Counted from the first letter of the stretch, positions 6,254-13,572 are shown. The stretch is DNA of 15,519 bases from a bacterium UBP6_UBA1177 (GCA_002310995.1 DBYV01000003.1:1-15519), one strand, 5' to 3'. Translations and numbers: made by a program. The notes: generated from the sequence alone by a model not told the origin.

Positions 6254-6853
6254 TTAGAATCTGAATCCGACCGATGTGAACATTCCGCTTTTGGTCGGTG
6301 CAACAGAGAGATTGCTTAATTCGATTTTCTGATTTTGATTCGGAACAGGTCTTTTGGTTGCTGTAAAAATTATTCCTCCGAGGACGAATGCGCCGCCGAT
6401 TACACCCATTGCAATAGATGCATTTTTTAAATCCTTGTATTTACTTTCATCATAATCATAGTCGTCAGGATCAGAGTATGCTGCAGCAAAATATGCTGTT
6501 ATCGGCATTACTTCTGTCAAAGCTATTCCTCCCAAAATAAGCAGTGTGATTCCGAAGCCCTTGTATGGTCTGTAGTATCGGACTTGATCATTATTTTCCT
6601 CAACAACACTATCGCTCTCTGTTTCCTTGAATTTTTGTTTTGTTGCTCTGTTTCTCAAATTCGCGATTTCGTTTTCAGCTTCAAAACTGCAAATTCCATT
6701 CGGAAATTTTTCGAGATACTTTTGCCAGACTTCAGTAGTTCCGGCCCTTCTCGCATACTCGCAGGCCTGCTGATCCTGCACATCTCCCGAAATTTCCGCA
6801 AAAACACTCACTGCCGCGAGCAATACGGCTACAAACACAAAAACTTTTTTCAT
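6254..6853 (-). CDS. Exported protein with two C-terminal hydrophobic segments, unknown function
   Basis: I do not recognise a named family. The 199-residue product starts at the ATG at 6853 after GGAGG; the frame runs 20 codons further upstream but across the promoter. Residues 1-19 are a signal peptide ending VFA, with no lipobox. Residues 30-66 form a short helical repeat-like stretch (WQKYLEKFPNGICSFEAENEI) of a sort common in envelope proteins, with a possible Cys31-Cys55 pair. A charged linker precedes two hydrophobic segments at about 99-124 and 145-166. The C-terminus ends GMFTSVGFRF, with a terminal Phe as in outer-membrane proteins. Its promoter is the same unusual module found before the WYL and helicase genes, so it probably belongs to that regulon. 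Confidence 0.75.
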   Translation of the reverse strand: MKKVFVFVAVLLAAVSVFAEISGDVQDQQACEYARRAGTTEVWQKYLEKFPNGICSFEAENEIANLRNRATKQKFKETESDSVVEENNDQVRYYRPYKGFGITLLILGGIALTEVMPITAYFAAAYSDPDDYDYDESKYKDLKNASIAMGVIGGAFVLGGIIFTATKRPVPNQNQKIELSNLSVAPTKSGMFTSVGFRF

Positions 6854-6890
6854 TTTTTCCTCCAAAATTAAAAAAACTAAAGCATGGAGG

Positions 6891-6924
6891 ATTATATCCG
6901 TCATATCAGGCACATACCGCCGAA
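6891..6924 (-). promoter_or_regulatory. WYL-module promoter of the exported-protein gene
   Basis: On the minus strand the -10 is TATAAT (6896-6891). A 19-bp imperfect inverted repeat (6906-6924; minus strand TTCGGCGGTATGTGCCTGA) is centred 21.5 bp from the -10 centre. No -35 hexamer is present. The same geometry recurs at 8013-8046 and 8233-8266. Confidence 0.65.
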
Positions 6925-7013
6925 GATGAAAATTTTTTGAAAATTATTTGCTAAATACAGCTTCTTGGCGTCCCTGATGCAGGGAAGCTGGCGGCAAAGC
7001 CGATTGAAGGGTC

Positions 7014-7979
7014 TTATTTGCAGAATCTTTCGTGGAGTTTTTTGATGTTGTCGAGCCACTGTTCGCGCAGTTCAAGTGGTGAAACGATCTCACAGTCGGG
7101 TGAATGAGCCATGACGCGGGCGATGATTTCATTGTGGCGTTCTCCGACGGGCAGCGTTATTTCAAGGCACTTTCTTCCGTCAATGACAAGTTCTTTCGTC
7201 ACTTGGTTTTTGTGCCATTTCTGCTTTACGACATGGTAATATGCCGGCTCGTAAACGCGGATAACGGCGAGTTCGGAACTGGCCGATTTGAACATTCCGA
7301 AGCAGCTTTCGACATAGCTGTCGATCTCCGATTTTGTGAATATCTTTTCGCAGTTTTCCTTGAGCACTTCACTTTGCACGAAGCGCGAAACAAGGAAGAC
7401 CCTGAGTTCGTTTCTTTTGCGGCAGAAAGCGAGGAGATACCACTTTCCGAAATAATTTATGAGCCTTATCGGTTCTATCGTTCTCGTTGTCTCGTCACCT
7501 TTCGCGTCAAGATAAGTGATGTGAAGGCACCTTTTCATGATGAATGATTCGAGAATATTTCTGAAATCCTTGAGTTCAAGGATGTCGGTGTCGGAAGAAT
7601 CGTAGGTTATCTTATCCAGCAGCGCGTCGAACTCCTCCGGAATGTAACTCGATATTTTTGACAAGATTTCTCCTGAAATTATCGGCACATAAGGAATTCC
7701 GTTGAGCTTGAACGAATCGGAAAAACGCTTGACGAAAATATAGTAGAAAACTGCATCGTCAAACGAATCGAAAAGCATCTCAAAAGGCGTTTCGTAAACA
7801 TAGCCGCCTTTGCCTTTCTGGTATTTTAGCGGCGCAGAAAGGAAATTCCTCATGTATTCGATATCGCGCATGACAGTGTCGATATGAACTTCAAAATGAT
7901 CCGCCACCTCTTTTCTCGTCACGAAACCTTTGACTTTGATTTCATGGTTTATGAAAGCCACTCTTTCAAGATTCGCCAT
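7014..7979 (-). CDS. WYL-domain transcriptional regulator
   Basis: This 321-residue protein has the standard WYL-regulator layout. An N-terminal winged helix spans residues about 5-60 (FVTRKEVADHFEVHIDTVMRDI), a helical middle follows, and the WYL domain is at about 145-205 (motif INYFGKWYLLAFCRKRNEL). A C-terminal WCX-type extension runs to the end (EVVSPLELREQWLDNI-like, residues 296-312). The ATG at 7979 has GGGAGG nine bases upstream. WYL domains bind nucleic acids or nucleotides. Relatives include the DNA-damage activators PafBC and DriD and the defence-locus regulators BrxR and CapW. It diverges from a helicase/nuclease operon and shares a promoter module with it, so the natural reading is a damage- or phage-responsive local regulator. 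Whether it activates or represses cannot be read from sequence. Confidence 0.92.
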   Translation of the reverse strand: MANLERVAFINHEIKVKGFVTRKEVADHFEVHIDTVMRDIEYMRNFLSAPLKYQKGKGGYVYETPFEMLFDSFDDAVFYYIFVKRFSDSFKLNGIPYVPIISGEILSKISSYIPEEFDALLDKITYDSSDTDILELKDFRNILESFIMKRCLHITYLDAKGDETTRTIEPIRLINYFGKWYLLAFCRKRNELRVFLVSRFVQSEVLKENCEKIFTKSEIDSYVESCFGMFKSASSELAVIRVYEPAYYHVVKQKWHKNQVTKELVIDGRKCLEITLPVGERHNEIIARVMAHSPDCEIVSPLELREQWLDNIKKLHERFCK

Positions 7980-8012
7980 CTGTTGCCTCCCAAAACAAAA
8001 TAATCGGAGTCG

Positions 8013-8046
8013 ATCATACTCGCGAACTCAGGCATATAACGCCTGA
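8013..8046 (-). promoter_or_regulatory. WYL-module promoter of the WYL gene
   Basis: On the minus strand the -10 is TATGAT (8018-8013). The best inverted repeat of the set, TCAGGCGTTATATGCCTGA (8046-8028), is centred exactly 21.5 bp from the -10 centre and occupies the position of a -35. This implies autoregulation by the WYL protein. Confidence 0.7.
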
Positions 8047-8056
8047 CTTGGCAAAA

Positions 8057-8082
8057 TCCATACTTTTTTATGGAAGTTTTTT
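8057..8082 (+). terminator. Weak terminator-like hairpin in the WYL-helicase intergenic region
   Basis: TCCATA (8057-8062) pairs with TATGGA (8069-8074) over a six-base loop, followed by six T residues at 8077-8082. The stem is short and AT-rich. No plus-strand gene ends upstream, so its role is unclear. Confidence 0.3.
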
Positions 8083-8123
8083 CAAAAAAATGACTGATAA
8101 GAATTTTTTTAAGAAAATCGGAG

Positions 8124-8161
8124 GATTATTTGCATCGGAGAGGTGCTTTAACTTGCACAAT
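8124..8161. repeat. 38-bp direct repeat, copy 2
   Basis: This is the partner of 6209-6246 (31 of 38 identical). Its right half supplies a possible -35 (TTGCAC, 8153-8158), which with TATAAT at 8175-8180 could form a second, constitutive promoter for the helicase gene. Confidence 0.45.
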
Positions 8162-8232
8162 CACAGTTTTTCCCTATAATTTTTCGGTTTTTTTGTCGTT
8201 TTTTGGTTCAAAATACGAACAAAAATTTCATC

Positions 8233-8266
8233 TCAGGCACTATATGCCGGAGTTGATGAGTAAAAT
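8233..8266 (+). promoter_or_regulatory. WYL-module promoter of the helicase operon
   Basis: The inverted repeat TCAGGCACTATATGCCGGA (8233-8251) is centred 21.5 bp before the centre of the -10 TAAAAT (8261-8266). Transcription would start near 8273, leaving a short leader to the TTG start at 8299. No -35 is present. Module and spacing match the WYL and exported-protein promoters. Confidence 0.65.
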
Positions 8267-8298
8267 AAAGGGTTTTTTGAGGGTTCTGCGAGGTTAGA

Positions 8299-11148
8299 TT
8301 GCGTAATAATAAGGCTGGTATAGGTTGTGTGGTGTTGCCAGCCATCATCATTATATTTGCTCTCATTCAGGGAGATTTCGGGGGAGCAATAGCTTGTGGA
8401 ATATTTCTGTTTATAGGAATTGCATTTGTATGTGGATCTAAAGAAGAATCGACAGAATCTTATGAAAACAAGGCTGAACAACCATTTCTTAGGACTGGGC
8501 AAAAAAGTTTATCTGACTCTCAAAAGGAAGAATTAAAATCTTTAATTGATACCTTCGAAGCTTATATGTCTAAACCATTCCCAGATCGACATCTGTTTCC
8601 GAATAGTGTTTTTTTTAATGATTTTTGGCGTGTAATTGGAAAAATTGGTGGATACGATTTAGAATGTGGATGGGAGAAAGGAAGGCAGCTTGAGGATAAG
8701 ATTAAAGCTCACAATAAAGCTCTAGCAAAGAGATCTAAACAAAAGAAAAGCTCTCAAAATATAAAGCAGGAGGAATTTACTGATAAAATAGTAAAGGATC
8801 TCGATGACAAAATAGAACTTCAAAAATCGAATCAAGTCACTACTGAAGAGATAAAAGATGATTTTTTAACAGACCCTTTGTTCTGGGATTTTCAATGTAG
8901 TTACAGCGAACTTCTTAATTCAGGGTTTCCGGATATGTATTTGGAGGTAGACGATCCTTTTTTCGATGATTTAAACTTGGAAGAAATCGAGCAATGTCAC
9001 CTCATTGAATATATTCAAGAAGAATATGATTCGATTTTGGAAATGATTAAAGATCATAACGAAGACTTTATACAAAGCCACTTGAACGATCCGATTTTCA
9101 GCAATATATGCGGTCGTTCATTGGACAATGAGCAAAGAAGAGCCATTTTGTGCGATTCCAAACACAATTTGGTCGTTGCCGGTGCAGGAACGGGAAAAAC
9201 ACTGACTATATGCGGCAAAATTCAATATTTGCTGGAAAACAATCTGGCAAAAGAAAACGAAATCCTGCTGATGTCGTATTCAAGAGATTCGGTAGATGAT
9301 ATCAATAAAAAAGTTATCAGAGTCTCTCCAAAAATGAAAGCAGAAACATTCCATTCTTTGGGATATGCAATTTTAACCGAGCATTATGGCGAGAAAAAGG
9401 CCATTGAAGACCAGATTTTGTCTCACATAAAAGCATTTTTTGAAGAACGACTTTCTTCTGACACTAAATTTACCCGGAAGATATTTAAATATTTTTCCTG
9501 CTATATTCGTTCAATCACTTTTGATTTTCGGAAAAAGGAAAACGATGAGGAAGAACAAGACTGGACATTAAAAAAGCCTTATAGGACATTGAAAGAAGCC
9601 CTGAAAAGTCTCAATAAAGACCCCAAAAACAATGTTACGGCTAAAAAGGAATATGTCAGGAGTGTTCAGGAATTGGTTATAGCCAACTTCTTATTTGTTA
9701 ACGGCATAGAATATGAGTATGAAAAACCTTATGAAATCAATACTGCAACTTTGGATAGACGCAGATATTGCCCAGATTTTTACCTGCCGAAATATAAAAT
9801 TTACATCGAACATTACGGAATAGACAAAGACGGAAGAGCTCGCCAGTATTTATACAAAGAAGAGCAAAACTATCTTGAAGGTATTGATTGGAAAAGAAAA
9901 ATACATCGAGAGAATCATACCACCTGCATAGAAACATATTCCTACGAGTTCTCGAACGGAAAGATTTTCACCAATTTAAAGAAGAAATTGGAAGAAAAAG
10001 GCGTTGAATTCAAACCATTGACTGCAAAACAAGTCAAAGAAACGGTTTCGAACTTATATGAAGGTCATGATTTCTCAAAATTCATGGATGTTTTGGCAAC
10101 ATTTTTAGACCTTTATAAATCAAAATTCAGAGATAACACAAAGTTCGATTCATTTGTATTTGGAACAGGTTACGAAAGACAGAGAACGACAATGTTCCTC
10201 GAAATATCCAAGGAAATTTATGATTACTATACCTCATTGCTCAAAGAAAATGATAAAATTGATTTCGATGACATGATCTTGCAGTCAACAGATTTTCTGG
10301 ATTTGCCGAAATTCCATAACAAATATCGTTACAAATATATCCTTGTTGATGAATTTCAGGATATTTCCCAGAGCAGATTCAATCTCTTGAAAAAATTGGT
10401 CGAACACGGAGATTCAAAGCTGATGGTTGTAGGCGATGACTGGCAGTCCATATACAGATTTAACGGTTCCGACATAAATATTTTTGTAGATTTCAATAAA
10501 ACAACTTTTCCGGATGCAACAGTCAATTATATCACGACAACCCATAGAAATTCTGCTGAATTACAAGATATAGCCGGAAAGTTTATAATGAAGAATCCGC
10601 TGCAGTTTAAAAAGCAGATCAAATCAGATAAACAGCAGCAAGATCCTGTTCGAATAATAACTTATGAAGGTTACGATAATAGTTCTGGTGCATTGAAACA
10701 GGCTCTTCACGAAATTTCTGGAATCAATTCTTCGGCTGAAGTCTTGATTTTGGGAAGAACCAATGAAGACATCAACAAGAAGTTCCAGTCAGAAACAAAT
10801 CACGCCTTCCCCAATTTAAAAATATCCTATAAAACAATTCACGGATCAAAAGGCTTGGAAAGTGACTTTGTCATACTGATCAATGCCGGCAACATTCCTA
10901 ACAAAACGATTGATGATCCGATAATCAATCTATTGTTGGCGATTCCTGAAGATTATATATATGCGGAAGAAAGACGCTTGTTTTATGTCGCTCTGACAAG
11001 AACCAAATCGATAGTCTATATTTTAATGCAAGAGGAAAAACCTTCTGTTTTTGTTGGAGAAATAAAGAAGTATTGTGAGCAAACTGAAGCAAAACGGCAC
11101 GGCAAGATGTCTCTTAATGAATTAATTGACTCTATGGAAAACGATTAG
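8299..11148 (+). CDS. Membrane-anchored helicase IV-like SF1 helicase with PD-(D/E)XK-like nuclease insert
   Basis: This 949-residue protein starts at TTG 8299, with GAGG five bases upstream; an in-frame stop at 8278 excludes a longer start. Residues about 9-46 are two hydrophobic segments, a probable membrane hairpin not typical of helicases. The rest resembles helicase IV (HelD): Walker A GAGTGK (295-300), DEFQD (684-688), VGDDWQSIYRFNG (711-723), TTHR (747-750), TIHGSKG (846-852) and EERRLFYVALTRT (890-902). Between motif Ia and the Walker B region, residues about 455-550 carry a restriction-type nuclease core, with Asp493 in CPDFYLP and Glu504 in YIEHYG. All helicase motifs are intact. 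It heads an operon with a SEC-C protein 45 bp downstream. Context suggests DNA processing in defence or repair, possibly at the membrane; this is inference. Confidence 0.9.
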   Translation: MRNNKAGIGCVVLPAIIIIFALIQGDFGGAIACGIFLFIGIAFVCGSKEESTESYENKAEQPFLRTGQKSLSDSQKEELKSLIDTFEAYMSKPFPDRHLFPNSVFFNDFWRVIGKIGGYDLECGWEKGRQLEDKIKAHNKALAKRSKQKKSSQNIKQEEFTDKIVKDLDDKIELQKSNQVTTEEIKDDFLTDPLFWDFQCSYSELLNSGFPDMYLEVDDPFFDDLNLEEIEQCHLIEYIQEEYDSILEMIKDHNEDFIQSHLNDPIFSNICGRSLDNEQRRAILCDSKHNLVVAGAGTGKTLTICGKIQYLLENNLAKENEILLMSYSRDSVDDINKKVIRVSPKMKAETFHSLGYAILTEHYGEKKAIEDQILSHIKAFFEERLSSDTKFTRKIFKYFSCYIRSITFDFRKKENDEEEQDWTLKKPYRTLKEALKSLNKDPKNNVTAKKEYVRSVQELVIANFLFVNGIEYEYEKPYEINTATLDRRRYCPDFYLPKYKIYIEHYGIDKDGRARQYLYKEEQNYLEGIDWKRKIHRENHTTCIETYSYEFSNGKIFTNLKKKLEEKGVEFKPLTAKQVKETVSNLYEGHDFSKFMDVLATFLDLYKSKFRDNTKFDSFVFGTGYERQRTTMFLEISKEIYDYYTSLLKENDKIDFDDMILQSTDFLDLPKFHNKYRYKYILVDEFQDISQSRFNLLKKLVEHGDSKLMVVGDDWQSIYRFNGSDINIFVDFNKTTFPDATVNYITTTHRNSAELQDIAGKFIMKNPLQFKKQIKSDKQQQDPVRIITYEGYDNSSGALKQALHEISGINSSAEVLILGRTNEDINKKFQSETNHAFPNLKISYKTIHGSKGLESDFVILINAGNIPNKTIDDPIINLLLAIPEDYIYAEERRLFYVALTRTKSIVYILMQEEKPSVFVGEIKKYCEQTEAKRHGKMSLNELIDSMEND

Positions 11149-11193
11149 AAAGATTAGCTAGATTGTTTTTTAACTTTGTTTGGAAGATTTCAA

Positions 11194-12249
11194 ATGAGTA
11201 ACAAGATAGGCAGAAATGATCCTTGCCCTTGTGGTAGCGGAAAAAAGTATAAAAAGTGTTGTTATGGAAGAGAAGATAATCTTGAATATTCCAACCCAGC
11301 AAATTTTGCCCGAAACTACAAAGAGATGCGTAAAGCAGCAAGAATTAAAGAGTGCATATATCCAGACCATTCTTCTTGTTCAGAAAAAATTATCAAAGCG
11401 CATTCGATACAAAACAATAAGATTCTTGCCAAAATATCCGATGATGGAAAAGTGTACATGCCAGTTTTTAAACCGGAGATATCTTTTGAGTTTCAACAAG
11501 AATATGGCAGAAAAGAAGCTTCTGTTTTTACTGGATTTTGCGGATATCACGATAAAACAGTTTTTCAGCCAATAGAAGATCATGATTTTACAGGATCGAC
11601 TGAACAGATTTTTCTCTATATTTATCGAGCATTTGCTTTGGAATATCATAGAAAATTGGAAGATGTAAGAATGTATCAGCAAATGTTCCGTAATCAGCCG
11701 TCCAGCGCAAAAGAACTTACGATTGATGGGAAAATTACCCCTTCATTATCAGTTAAAGACCTTCTTGAAGAAAAAGCTGTTTTTGATAAAGCTCTGCTAT
11801 CAAAGCAATATGATGTTCTTACAAGTATAGTCTGGACTTTTGATGGATTTTCTAATTTTGCAGCAACAGGTGGAGAAACCCCTGTGTTTGATTTTGATGG
11901 CAAAAAAATACAAGATTTGAGTAATCCAAATATTCCGGTTAGAAATATTTATTATTCTGTTTTTCCTGAAAACAATAAGACATTTGCAATTGTAGCTTGG
12001 CTAAAAGAATACGACAGTCTCTTTTCTTCAATGAAAAAAAGATTAAATGAAGTGAGTGAGCAAGAAAAACGTAATTATATTAACAACACTTTAGCTCTCT
12101 TTATTGAAAACATAGCCATTAAGCCGAGCTCGTGGAAAGCACTGCCAAAAAAGGCTAAAGATGATTTTGCCATGATGTTCTATACTCCCACAAACTTAAT
12201 GAAATTTGATAGATTCAAAAAACGGTCTTTTGATTTGTTTTCATTATAA
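11194..12249 (+). CDS. SEC-C zinc-motif protein with HNH-like Cys/His region
   Basis: This 351-residue protein starts at the ATG at 11194 with GGAAG seven bases upstream; an in-frame TTG at 11176 is rejected. A complete SEC-C metal-binding motif, NDPCPCGSGKKYKKCC, spans residues 8-23. The next region (about 50-135) has a Cys/His pattern, CIYPDHSSC...KAHSIQNN...FCGYHDKTVFQPIE, that looks like a diverged HNH/zinc-finger nuclease fold, with KAHSIQ as the candidate catalytic strand. The remaining two thirds are helical with no motif I recognise. SEC-C motifs occur as add-ons on many nucleic-acid-associated and defence proteins, so they do not define function. It is the second gene of the helicase operon and should share its WYL-module promoter. 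Nuclease activity is a hypothesis. Confidence 0.8.
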   Translation: MSNKIGRNDPCPCGSGKKYKKCCYGREDNLEYSNPANFARNYKEMRKAARIKECIYPDHSSCSEKIIKAHSIQNNKILAKISDDGKVYMPVFKPEISFEFQQEYGRKEASVFTGFCGYHDKTVFQPIEDHDFTGSTEQIFLYIYRAFALEYHRKLEDVRMYQQMFRNQPSSAKELTIDGKITPSLSVKDLLEEKAVFDKALLSKQYDVLTSIVWTFDGFSNFAATGGETPVFDFDGKKIQDLSNPNIPVRNIYYSVFPENNKTFAIVAWLKEYDSLFSSMKKRLNEVSEQEKRNYINNTLALFIENIAIKPSSWKALPKKAKDDFAMMFYTPTNLMKFDRFKKRSFDLFSL

Positions 12250-12455
12250 GATCTCGTGGTCGAAATTTTCGGTATCAAGTAAAAACCGCCTGAATTTATT
12301 TTGAAATATGTTCAAACACACGCCCTCGCCCTGCGGGCGCTCCCTCTAGCTTAGATGGAAACTCGAAGCAAAACCTGCACACGCTAAGGCTCCACTGAAT
12401 CAGGGCGGATGTCAAATGCTGTGATTTTCTTAATAAAATTAACTATTTTTGCAAA
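12250..12455. other. Intergenic region with a GC-rich structured segment
   Basis: No gene is visible between the convergent SEC-C and MBL-rubredoxin genes. TTTGAA/TTCAAA arms (12300-12305, 12311-12316) precede a GC-rich stretch. There, CGCCCT (12321-12326) can pair with AGGGCG (12402-12407), enclosing a CGCCC-TGC-GGGCG hairpin (12327-12339) and CTTAG/CTAAG arms (12350-12354, 12384-12388). This could be a ~90-nt folded RNA or the remnant of a mobile or repeated sequence. No promoter or T-run is clear. Confidence 0.35.
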
Positions 12456-12560
12456 AAATGCCGGTTTTTCGACATATCTTTTGCTGAGAAATGCCGATTT
12501 TTTGACATATCTTTTGCTGAAAAATGCCGATTTTTCGATATATCGCCGCAAGTTAGAACA
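12456..12560 (+). repeat. 33-bp tandem repeat array and right copy of the 42-bp direct repeat
   Basis: Three units start at 12456, 12489 and 12522, with a 33-bp period. Each begins AAATGCCG, followed by a T-run and GAyATATC. Units 1 and 2 continue CTTTTGCTGA; unit 3 diverges to GCCGCAAGTTAGAACA. Unit 3 with its tail (12519-12560) is the partner of 5335-5376. There are no spacers between units, so this is not a CRISPR array. Confidence 0.7.
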
Positions 12561-12604
12561 TTAAGAAGAGGGAAAGAAGCATTCAGGTTAATTAAGTAAA
12601 AGGA

Positions 12605-13546
12605 TTATGCCTTGTTAAACTTCGCTTTCGGCTGTTTGCAGCGGGGGCATCTCCAGTCATCCGGCAGATCCTCAAAGGCAACTCCGTCATGTTCTGCAGG
12701 ATCATAAACATATCCGCAGATCGAGCAGACGTATTTGCCGCTTGCCTTTTGTGCGGAAAAATCAACTTCGGCAAGCACCGTTGGCACAGGATTATCAAGA
12801 TCAATTACGCGCTTTGCCTCAAGATTTTCATATCCCTGCGGCGTGTGCGTTCCGCAATAAACCGTCGGATGATTGCGAACGAAATCACGGACGCGGTCAA
12901 GCGTCTCCCGTGCCGCGGAAATATCTTTAAACACCACCGAAAGCTTGTTTTCATGCAGTGCCTCGTCCATGTAGGTGATATCTCCGTGGAGCATGTAGAA
13001 CAAACCGTCGTTTTCCGCGATCACGATGCTGTTTCCGTTGGTGTGGCCTTTTGCTTTGATGAAATAGATCCCGTCTGCGATTTTCTGGCTTTCCGGGAAG
13101 TTGTAATATGCGCCGTCGGTGAACGTTACGGGGATGATGTTTTCAAGCCCTTTCAGCTCGTCTGCGCCGGTTTCGTCCGCGTTAACGTAAATTTTTGCAT
13201 TCGGGAAGGATTTAAGTTCACCGGAATGGTCGGCGTGCTTGTGTGTCAGCAGGATCTTCGTGACCTGCTCCGGCTTGTATCCGAGCGCGGCGAACGCTTC
13301 CATGTAGCTGCAGATGTCTTTTCCGGTAAAAATGGGACTGTTTTCGTCTGGAACTTCCTCAGGCGTTCCCGCCGGTATTCCCGTGTCGACAAGAATAACC
13401 TCATCGCCGGTATCGATCAGGTAGTTCTGCAGACTGCCGCGATAGCGGATATTCTTATCGAATTTTTCCATGCCTTCTTCTCCGCCAAAGATGAAAGGCT
13501 GGGTGTAAAAACCGTCTTTTCTGAATTTTACTGCTTTGATCTCCAT
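12605..13546 (-). CDS. Metallo-beta-lactamase-fold hydrolase fused to rubredoxin
   Basis: This 313-residue protein starts at the ATG at 13546, with GGAGGG six bases upstream; the ATG at 13552 abuts the ribosome site. Residues 1-260 are a metallo-beta-lactamase fold with a full zinc-type ligand set: THKHADH (His102, His104, Asp106, His107), GHTNGNS (His168), HGD (Asp189) and GTHTPQ (His234). This resembles lactonase-type hydrolases. Flavodiiron proteins instead carry HxExD and a flavodoxin domain, absent here. Residues 270-313 are a complete rubredoxin with Cys274/277 and Cys300/303 (CSICGYVYDP, WRCPRCK). The C-terminal electron-transfer domain suggests a redox reaction or a redox-tuned hydrolase, and the substrate is unknown. 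The gene follows a small winged-helix gene on the same strand, with an operator-like repeat between them. Confidence 0.9.
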   Translation of the reverse strand: MEIKAVKFRKDGFYTQPFIFGGEEGMEKFDKNIRYRGSLQNYLIDTGDEVILVDTGIPAGTPEEVPDENSPIFTGKDICSYMEAFAALGYKPEQVTKILLTHKHADHSGELKSFPNAKIYVNADETGADELKGLENIIPVTFTDGAYYNFPESQKIADGIYFIKAKGHTNGNSIVIAENDGLFYMLHGDITYMDEALHENKLSVVFKDISAARETLDRVRDFVRNHPTVYCGTHTPQGYENLEAKRVIDLDNPVPTVLAEVDFSAQKASGKYVCSICGYVYDPAEHDGVAFEDLPDDWRCPRCKQPKAKFNKA

Positions 13547-13572
13547 GTTCATCCCTCCATTCTTATTATGCC

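Noticed and set aside
8256..8297. 13-codon leader ORF before the helicase gene
   Set aside because: Its ATG lies upstream of the transcription start predicted from the -10 at 8261-8266, and its ribosome site spacing is too short.
12279..12295. 17-base exact match to 2674-2690 (GTAAAAACCGCCTGAAT)
   Set aside because: Flanking sequences do not align, and one copy lies inside the sirtuin coding region. It is probably coincidence, though a genome-wide search for this 17-mer would settle it.
12456..12554. Second CRISPR or type III antitoxin array
   Set aside because: There are no spacers, no hairpin or pseudoknot in the units, and no toxin-like gene adjacent.
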